Origin: Streptomyces plumbidurans
GTDB lineage: Bacteria > Actinomycetota > Actinomycetes > Streptomycetales > Streptomycetaceae
DNA: 64,000 nucleotides
NCBI RefSeq assembly: GCF_019857225.1
Contig: NZ_JAFJSY010000039.1
Span: 58,458 to 122,457 of the forward strand
Direction of reading: 5' to 3'
The notes below the pieces were generated by a model that was given only the letters and a program-made list of their open reading frames with translations, did not search any database and was not told the DNA's origin. The position numbers were made by a program, and so were the translations under genes. This document shows, piece by piece, positions 59,350 through 64,000 of this stretch. How positions within the stretch are numbered: the first letter of the stretch is position 1; every line of letters starts with the position of its first letter.

Positions 59350-60693
59350 ATGACGAACCGCAAACTCCATCTCAACGCCTTCCTCATGAACACCGGTCAC
59401 CACGAGGCCTCGTGGCGGCTCCCCGAGAGCGATCCGTACGCCCATGTCGCGCTGGACCACTACGTCCGGCTGGCCCGGATCGCCGAGCGCGGCACCTTCG
59501 ACTCGCTCTTCCTGGCCGACGGGCCGCAGCTGTGGAACAACATCGCGCAGCGCCCCGCCGGCGCGCTGGAACCGCTGACGCTGCTGACCGCCCTGTCGAC
59601 GGCGACCGAGCACATCGGACTGATCGCCACGGCGTCGACCTCGTACAACTCGCCCTACAACCTGGCCCGCAAGTTCGCCTCGCTGGACATCGTCAGCGGC
59701 GGCCGGGCGGGCTGGAACATCGTCACCACGGCCGGTGCCGAGGCCGCCCGCAACTTCGGCCTGGACGCCGAGCCCGCGCACGCCGAGCGGTACGCGCGGG
59801 CCGCCGAGTTCCTGGATGTCGCCCTCAAGCTGTGGGACAGCTGGGAGGACGACGCGATCGTCGGCGACAAGGCGGCCGGTGTCTGGGGCGACGACGCGAA
59901 GATCCACCCGCCCCGGCACAAGGGGCGGTACTTCAGCGTCGAGGGCGCCCTCAACGTCCCCCGCACACCGCAGGGTTACCCGCTGCTCGTGCAGGCGGGG
60001 TCGAGCGAGGACGGCAAGGCGTTCGCGGCCCGGTACGCGGAGGCGGTGTTCACCGCGCAGCAGACCCTCGCCGACGCGCAGGCCTTCTACGCCGACCTCA
60101 AGTCCCGCACGGCCGCGGCCGGGCGGGACCCCGAGCACATCAAGGTGCTGCCCGGGATCGTGCCGGTCATCGGGTCGACGGAGGCCGAGGCACGCGCGAA
60201 CGAGCAGGTCCTGGAGGACCACATCGTGCCCACGCACGGCCTCGCCCGGCTGGAACGCCTGCTCCAACTGGAGCCGGGCACGCTGGAGTTGGACCGCCAG
60301 TTGCCCGCCGACCTGCCGTCCGAGGACGCCGTCGAGGGCGCCAAGAGCCGCTACACCCTGGTCGTCGAGCTGGCCCGGCGCGAGCGCCTCACCGTGCGCC
60401 GGCTGATCGGCAGGCTCGGTGGCGGACGCGGCCACCTCACCTTCGCCGGCACGCCCGAGCAGGTCGCCGACGCGATCGGGACGTGGTTCACGCAGGGCGC
60501 CGCGGACGGCTTCAACATCATGCCCGCCGTGCTGCCCTCCGGCCTGGAGACCTTCGTCGAGCAGGTCGTCCCGATCCTGCGCGCCCGGGGCCTGCTGCGC
60601 ACGGAGTACGGACCGCGCAGCACCCTGCGCGAGCGCTACGGCCTGCCCCGCCCCGCCAACCAGTACGCCCTCCGGGAAAACGCCCTCGTCTGA
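59350..60693 (+). CDS. FMN-dependent monooxygenase of the NtaA/SnaA/DszA type (LLM class)
   Basis: A 447-residue luciferase-like monooxygenase. The start KLHLNAFLMNTGHHEASWRL and the segments RGTFDSLFLADG and GGRAGWNIVTT are characteristic of this group. It uses FMNH2 and O2 to oxidise C-S or C-N bonds. A flavin reductase is not encoded nearby. GGAGG lies upstream. A 153-bp gap with short direct repeats separates it from the ATPase gene. Confidence 0.9.
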   Translation: MTNRKLHLNAFLMNTGHHEASWRLPESDPYAHVALDHYVRLARIAERGTFDSLFLADGPQLWNNIAQRPAGALEPLTLLTALSTATEHIGLIATASTSYNSPYNLARKFASLDIVSGGRAGWNIVTTAGAEAARNFGLDAEPAHAERYARAAEFLDVALKLWDSWEDDAIVGDKAAGVWGDDAKIHPPRHKGRYFSVEGALNVPRTPQGYPLLVQAGSSEDGKAFAARYAEAVFTAQQTLADAQAFYADLKSRTAAAGRDPEHIKVLPGIVPVIGSTEAEARANEQVLEDHIVPTHGLARLERLLQLEPGTLELDRQLPADLPSEDAVEGAKSRYTLVVELARRERLTVRRLIGRLGGGRGHLTFAGTPEQVADAIGTWFTQGAADGFNIMPAVLPSGLETFVEQVVPILRARGLLRTEYGPRSTLRERYGLPRPANQYALRENALV

Positions 60694-60717
60694 ACCCCCA
60701 TCCGAAAGGAACCGCAC

Positions 60718-61614
60718 ATGTCCGGCATCGAGATCCAGAAGGTCACCGCACACATCGGCGCCCGCGTCTCCGGCATCGACATCGCCAAGCCCCTCGACGA
60801 GGAGAGCGCCGCCGCGGTCCGCGAGGCGCTCAACATCCACAAGGCGCTCGTCTTCGACGACGTGAACCTCGACGACGAGAGCCAGCAGGCCTTCGTCCGC
60901 CATCTCGGCGAGGTCACCACCGCTCATCCGACGGTCGCGTCCGTCGACGGCGTCCCGAACGTGCTGCCGGTCGACAGCGAACGGGGCCGCGCCGCCAACC
61001 ACTGGCACACCGACGTCACCTTCGTCCTCAACCCGCCGCAGGCCAGCACCCTGCGCAGCATCACGCTCCCGCCGTACGGCGGCGAGACCCTGATCGCGTC
61101 CTCCGCGGCCGCCTACCGCCAACTGCCCGAGTCGCTGCGGCAGTTGGCGGACACCCTGTGGGCCGAGCACACCAACGACTACGACTACGCCGTGCCGGAG
61201 GAGGCGATCGACGAGGAGGAGGCCGCCCAGCGCGCCCGGTTCACGTCGATCAAGTACCGCACGGTCCACCCGGTGGTCCGCGTGCACCCGCTGACCGGTG
61301 AACGGGGGCTGTTCATCGGCGGGTTCGCGCAGCGCATCGTGGGCCTGTCGCCGGGCGAGTCCCGCAAGATCCTCGACCTGCTGCAGGCGTATGTCACCCG
61401 GCCGGAGAACATCCTGCGCCACCGCTGGTCGCCGAACCAGCTCGTCCTGTTCGACAACCGCATCACCCAGCACTACGCCGTCGACAACTACGACGGCCGC
61501 CCGCGCCGCCTGCACCGGGTGACCGCCGCCGGCGACATCCCGGTCGGCATCGAGGGCAAGGAGAGCTGGTCGATCGAGGGCGACGCCTCGCACTACACGC
61601 CGGTGGCCGCGTAG
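60718..61614 (+). CDS. TauD/TfdA-type 2-oxoglutarate dioxygenase
   Basis: A 298-residue Fe(II)/2-oxoglutarate dioxygenase. The facial triad is H97, D99 (NHWHTDVTF) and H252 (ITQHYAV); the Arg-rich segment RPRRLHR near 261-267 should bind 2-oxoglutarate. Family members release sulfite from taurine, alkyl sulfates or sulfonates. AAAGGA precedes the ATG, 24 bp after the monooxygenase stop, in the same operon. Confidence 0.92.
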   Translation: MSGIEIQKVTAHIGARVSGIDIAKPLDEESAAAVREALNIHKALVFDDVNLDDESQQAFVRHLGEVTTAHPTVASVDGVPNVLPVDSERGRAANHWHTDVTFVLNPPQASTLRSITLPPYGGETLIASSAAAYRQLPESLRQLADTLWAEHTNDYDYAVPEEAIDEEEAAQRARFTSIKYRTVHPVVRVHPLTGERGLFIGGFAQRIVGLSPGESRKILDLLQAYVTRPENILRHRWSPNQLVLFDNRITQHYAVDNYDGRPRRLHRVTAAGDIPVGIEGKESWSIEGDASHYTPVAA

Positions 61615-61638
61615 CCACGATCCGGCCCACCTGACCGA

Positions 61639-61669
61639 AAGGCCCCCGCGGTGCACCTGCGGGGGCCTT
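61639..61669 (+). terminator. Terminator of the organosulfur operon
   Basis: Arms 61639-61649 and 61659-61669 form an 11-bp stem (AAGGCCCCCGC with GCGGGGGCCTT) followed by CTTGTT. It lies just upstream of the sodF promoter. Confidence 0.8.
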
Positions 61670-61687
61670 CTTGTTGCTAGCGTGTAC

Positions 61688-61704
61688 TTGCAAGCCTTTT
61701 GCAA
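61688..61704 (+). promoter_or_regulatory. Nur-type operator of sodF
   Basis: TTGCAA-GCCTT-TTGCAA is a 6-5-6 inverted repeat and matches the Nur box (tTGCaa-N5-ttGCAA) of Streptomyces. A TAGCGT hexamer at 61678-61683 lies just upstream and could be the -10, so the site would cover the transcription start, 24 bp from the ATG. Nickel-dependent repression is the expected outcome. Confidence 0.8.
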
Positions 61705-61727
61705 TAAGAGGTCGGAGGGGACCCGTC

Positions 61728-62375
61728 ATGCCCGTCTACACGCTTCCTGAGCTGCCGTACGACTACTCCGCGCTCGCCCCCGTGATCAGTCCCGAGATCA
61801 TCGAGCTGCACCACGACAAGCACCACGCGGCCTATGTGAAGGGCGCGAACGACACGCTGGAGCAGCTGGCCGAGGCGCGGGACACGGGGAGCTGGGGAGC
61901 GGTGGGCGGGCTGGAGAAGAACCTGGCCTTCCACCTGTCCGGGCACATCCTGCACTCGATCTACTGGCAGAACATGACCGGTCCGAAGGACGGCGGGGGC
62001 GAGCCGCTGGCCGCCGATGGCACCGGTGACCTCGCCGACGCGATCAGCGCTTCCTTCGGCTCCTTCGCCGGGTTCAAGGCGCAGCTGACCAAGGCCGCCG
62101 CCACCACCCAGGGGTCCGGGTGGGGCGTGCTGGCGTACGAGCCGCTGAGCGGGCGCCTCGTCGTCGAGCAGGTCTACGACCACCAGGGGAACGTGGGGCA
62201 GGGCGCCACCCCCCTCCTGGTCTTCGACGCCTGGGAGCACGCCTTCTACCTGCAGTACCGGAACCAGAAGGTCGACTTCATCGACGCCATGTGGGCCGTG
62301 GTCAACTGGCAGGACGTGGCCCGGCGTTACGAGGCCGCCAGGACCCGGGCGGACGTCCTGCTGCTCGCGCCGTGA
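61728..62375 (+). CDS. sodF: Superoxide dismutase, iron type
   Basis: A 215-residue Fe/Mn superoxide dismutase. Metal ligands are H28 (LHHDKHH), H76 (HILHSIYW), D167 and H171 (DAWEHAFYLQY). GSGWGVLAYE agrees with Streptomyces Fe-SODs. The ATG at 61728 (MPVYTLPELPYDY) has GGAGGGG upstream. A nickel-responsive operator precedes it, as expected from the known alternation between Ni-SOD and Fe-SOD. Fe is inferred from family, not from a decisive residue. Confidence 0.93.
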   Translation: MPVYTLPELPYDYSALAPVISPEIIELHHDKHHAAYVKGANDTLEQLAEARDTGSWGAVGGLEKNLAFHLSGHILHSIYWQNMTGPKDGGGEPLAADGTGDLADAISASFGSFAGFKAQLTKAAATTQGSGWGVLAYEPLSGRLVVEQVYDHQGNVGQGATPLLVFDAWEHAFYLQYRNQKVDFIDAMWAVVNWQDVARRYEAARTRADVLLLAP

Positions 62376-62484
62376 GGGGCCCCGCTCTTGATGGAACGTC
62401 CTGCCTCGTGATCGTCTTCTCACCCTTCACGCGGCAGGCGGAATGACGGAAGCCCCCGCGAGGACATGACTCGCGGGGGCTTCC
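62376..62484 (+). ncRNA. Candidate s-SodF-like RNA from the sodF 3' UTR
   Basis: In S. coelicolor a stable RNA from the sodF 3' UTR silences the Ni-SOD mRNA. Here the 3' UTR is of similar size, ends in a strong hairpin, and contains CTTCTCACCCTTC, which could pair with a Shine-Dalgarno-like AAGGGTGAG. The sodN target is not in this window, so the pairing cannot be tested here. Confidence 0.35.
62448..62484. terminator. Terminator between sodF and the methyltransferase gene
   Basis: A perfect 15-bp stem (62448-62462 with 62470-62484) with a 7-nt loop. It lies between convergent genes and can serve both. Confidence 0.85.
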
Positions 62485-62500
62485 CATGGTGTGAGGGCGC

Positions 62501-63277
62501 TCAGGGCTTGCGGCCCACACCTCCGTGCTGGCCGATCGGTTCCGTGTCCGCGCCCGGCTCCGGGCGCCACAGCGGCACGGAGACGATGCCGGGCTCCACC
62601 AGATCGAGGCCCTCGAAGTAGCCCTCGATCTGTTCGACGGGACGCAGGAAGTAGGGCACGGCGCCCGTCTCGTTGTAGCCGTCCTGCGCGGCTTCGTAGG
62701 CCGGGTCGGTGCCGCGGGAGCCGTCGTTGATGCAGAGGTAGCTGCCGGAGGGCAGTCCGGACAGCAGGGCGCGGACCAGGTCGCGGGCCCGCTCGTAGCC
62801 GTCGACATGGCCGAGGATGCCGCTGAGGATCAGGGCGGTCGGCTGCGTGAGGTCGAGGGTGCGGCCCGCGGCCTCGAGAATGCTGTCGGGCTCGTACAGG
62901 CTCAGGTCCTCGTACGCCGTCCTGCCCTCGGGCGTGGAGGTGAGCAGGGCGCGCGCGTGGGCGAGCACCAGGGGGTCGTTGTCGACGTAGACGATCTTCG
63001 ACTCGGGGGCGTGGCGCTGGGCGACCTCGTGGGTGTTGTCCACGGTGGGCAGGCCGGTGCCGACGTCGAGGAACTGGCGGACGCCCGCCTCCAGCACCAG
63101 GTACCGGATGCTGCGCCCGAGGAAGGCGCGGCTGCTGCGGGCGATGGTGACGATGCCGGGGAAGACACCGGCGTAGTCGTCGCCGGCCGCCTCGTCCACG
63201 GGGTAGTTGTCCTTGCCGCCCAGCCAGTAGTTCCAGATGCGGGCCGAATGGGGTACCGAGGTGTCGATCTCCGTCAT
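62501..63277 (-). CDS. SAM-dependent methyltransferase of the PF04672 (DUF574) type
   Basis: A 258-residue protein starting with the family motif SARIWNYWLGGKDNYPVDEAAG. The SAM-binding segment is FLDVGTGLPT near 90-100, and VYVDNDPLVLAHAR follows. Many paralogues occur in Streptomyces genomes with unknown targets. AGGAAG lies 8 nt before the ATG, and the gap from the phosphatase gene is 12 bp, so the two form an operon. Confidence 0.88.
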   Translation of the reverse strand: MTEIDTSVPHSARIWNYWLGGKDNYPVDEAAGDDYAGVFPGIVTIARSSRAFLGRSIRYLVLEAGVRQFLDVGTGLPTVDNTHEVAQRHAPESKIVYVDNDPLVLAHARALLTSTPEGRTAYEDLSLYEPDSILEAAGRTLDLTQPTALILSGILGHVDGYERARDLVRALLSGLPSGSYLCINDGSRGTDPAYEAAQDGYNETGAVPYFLRPVEQIEGYFEGLDLVEPGIVSVPLWRPEPGADTEPIGQHGGVGRKP

Positions 63278-63289
63278 ACCAACATCTTC

Positions 63290-63910
63290 CTACGCGGACT
63301 CCTGTTCGCACGGCACGTTCAGCGAGATCAGCCCGACCGACTCGGGGTCCATGCGCAGTTCGGTGACCGCGGCGTTGCGCAGCTGCGGCAGGACGCGGCG
63401 GTAGTCGGCGAGCGGGATCGACAGGAACCGGCACAGGATCAGCCTGAGCAGGGTGTTGTGGGCGACGACCAGGACGCGTTCGCCCTCGTGCGCGGCGGCG
63501 ATGCGCCGCAGGGCGGCGGCGCCCCGTTCGGCGGCGGCCCGGGGGTCCTCGGCGCCGGGGAAGGGATGGGCGACCGGGTCGGCGCGGAAGGCCGCCGCGG
63601 CCGCCGGGTCCTGCTCGGCGAACTCGGCGAGCGTACGGCCCTCCATCACCCCGAAGTCGCACTCGCGCAGCTCGTGCTCGCGCCGCGCGGTGAGCCCGAG
63701 GGCGCGGCAGGCGGGCTCCGCGGTGGCGATCGCCCGGGAGACGGTGGAGGTCCAGATCGCGTCCACGGGATGCGCCCCGGCCCACCGCCCGAGCGCCTCC
63801 GCCTGCGCGCGCCCGGTCTCGGTGAGCGCCACGTCGCTCACCCCGGCATAACGGTTCTCGACATGCCACACGGTCTGCCCGTGCCGGGCCAGCAGAAGGG
63901 TCGTCGTCAT
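63290..63910 (-). CDS. Histidine phosphatase family protein (phosphoglycerate mutase-like)
   Basis: A 206-residue protein. The catalytic RHG motif is R9-H10-G11 (LLARHGQTVW), and the second His lies in VVAHNTLLR. A TSTVSRAIATA segment resembles the 62-72 loop of phosphatases in this superfamily. Substrate is unknown. The ATG has GGAG upstream. It is followed by the methyltransferase gene. Confidence 0.9.
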   Translation of the reverse strand: MTTTLLLARHGQTVWHVENRYAGVSDVALTETGRAQAEALGRWAGAHPVDAIWTSTVSRAIATAEPACRALGLTARREHELRECDFGVMEGRTLAEFAEQDPAAAAAFRADPVAHPFPGAEDPRAAAERGAAALRRIAAAHEGERVLVVAHNTLLRLILCRFLSIPLADYRRVLPQLRNAAVTELRMDPESVGLISLNVPCEQESA

Positions 63911-64000
63911 GACTCCGAAGTATCGCGGTGCGCGGCCCCGTCCACTGTCGTCCCCAGACCCAGAGCGGGTCGGGCGCCGATGCCAACCATGCGCGCCCCC
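63911..64000. other. Window end, no gene seen
   Basis: 90 bases upstream of the histidine phosphatase gene. It contains GATACT, a weak -10 candidate for that gene on the minus strand, and otherwise nothing that I can support. Confidence 0.3.

Overview
The window is high-GC actinobacterial DNA and almost certainly comes from a Streptomyces chromosome. The block rodA - PBP2 - mreD - mreC - mreB - ndk - (DUF4233) - folC - valS, followed by clpX - clpP2/clpP1 - tig, is a typical Streptomyces core neighbourhood. Short -10 boxes of the TAnnnT type, leaderless starts, GTG starts and conserved Streptomyces intergenic palindromes agree with this. No taxon below genus can be read from the sequence.

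Layout. (1) 1-3.7 kb is accessory: a small hypothetical, an anti-sigma-like ATPase divergent from an HTH/TPR regulator, and an APH-fold kinase. (2) 4.0-17.2 kb is a complete type I-E CRISPR-Cas locus. One leftward operon, cas3-cse1-cse2-cas7-cas5-cas6-cas1-cas2, lies between two arrays that are transcribed away from it: array 1 (30 repeats, leftward, next to cas2) and array 2 (29 repeats, rightward, next to cas3). The repeats of the two arrays differ, but their leaders share a TGAAACT element exactly 46 nt before the first repeat. Both arrays carry internal spacer duplications. (3) 17.2-38.6 kb is core: a radical SAM protein (TIGR03960 type), CYTH-CHAD, the cell-shape cluster, ndk, folC, valS, clpX, clpP and tig. 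(4) 38.7-40.4 kb holds tRNA-Pro and tRNA-Gly and looks like an old integration zone. (5) 40.4-49.3 kb holds an acyltransferase with an apparent leaderless leader peptide, an ABC exporter with a small HD hydrolase, a PP2C phosphatase, an Eis-like acetyltransferase, a DNA glycosylase and rpiB. (6) 49.5-55 kb holds an amino-acid permease, a Ser/Thr kinase, an LPXTG surface protein and bioY. (7) 55.1-61.6 kb is a ROK regulator followed by an organosulfur cluster: ABC importer, flavin monooxygenase and TauD-type dioxygenase. (8) 61.7-64 kb holds sodF with a Nur-like operator, a PF04672-type methyltransferase and a histidine phosphatase.

How the parts work together. The I-E locus is complete for adaptation (Cas1-Cas2), crRNA maturation (Cas6e), surveillance (Cascade) and degradation (Cas3). 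Its genes overlap by 1-8 nt or are 4 nt apart, so they are translationally coupled. The core block couples peptidoglycan elongation and cytoskeleton genes with protein quality control. The sulfur cluster would import a sulfonate or similar compound and release sulfite with FMNH2- or 2-oxoglutarate-dependent oxygenases. The least expected signals are regulatory: the 26-codon leaderless ORF and Shine-Dalgarno-masking hairpin before the acyltransferase, identical leaderless promoters before folC and valS, the shared CRISPR leader element, and the Nur-box/sodF 3'UTR arrangement.
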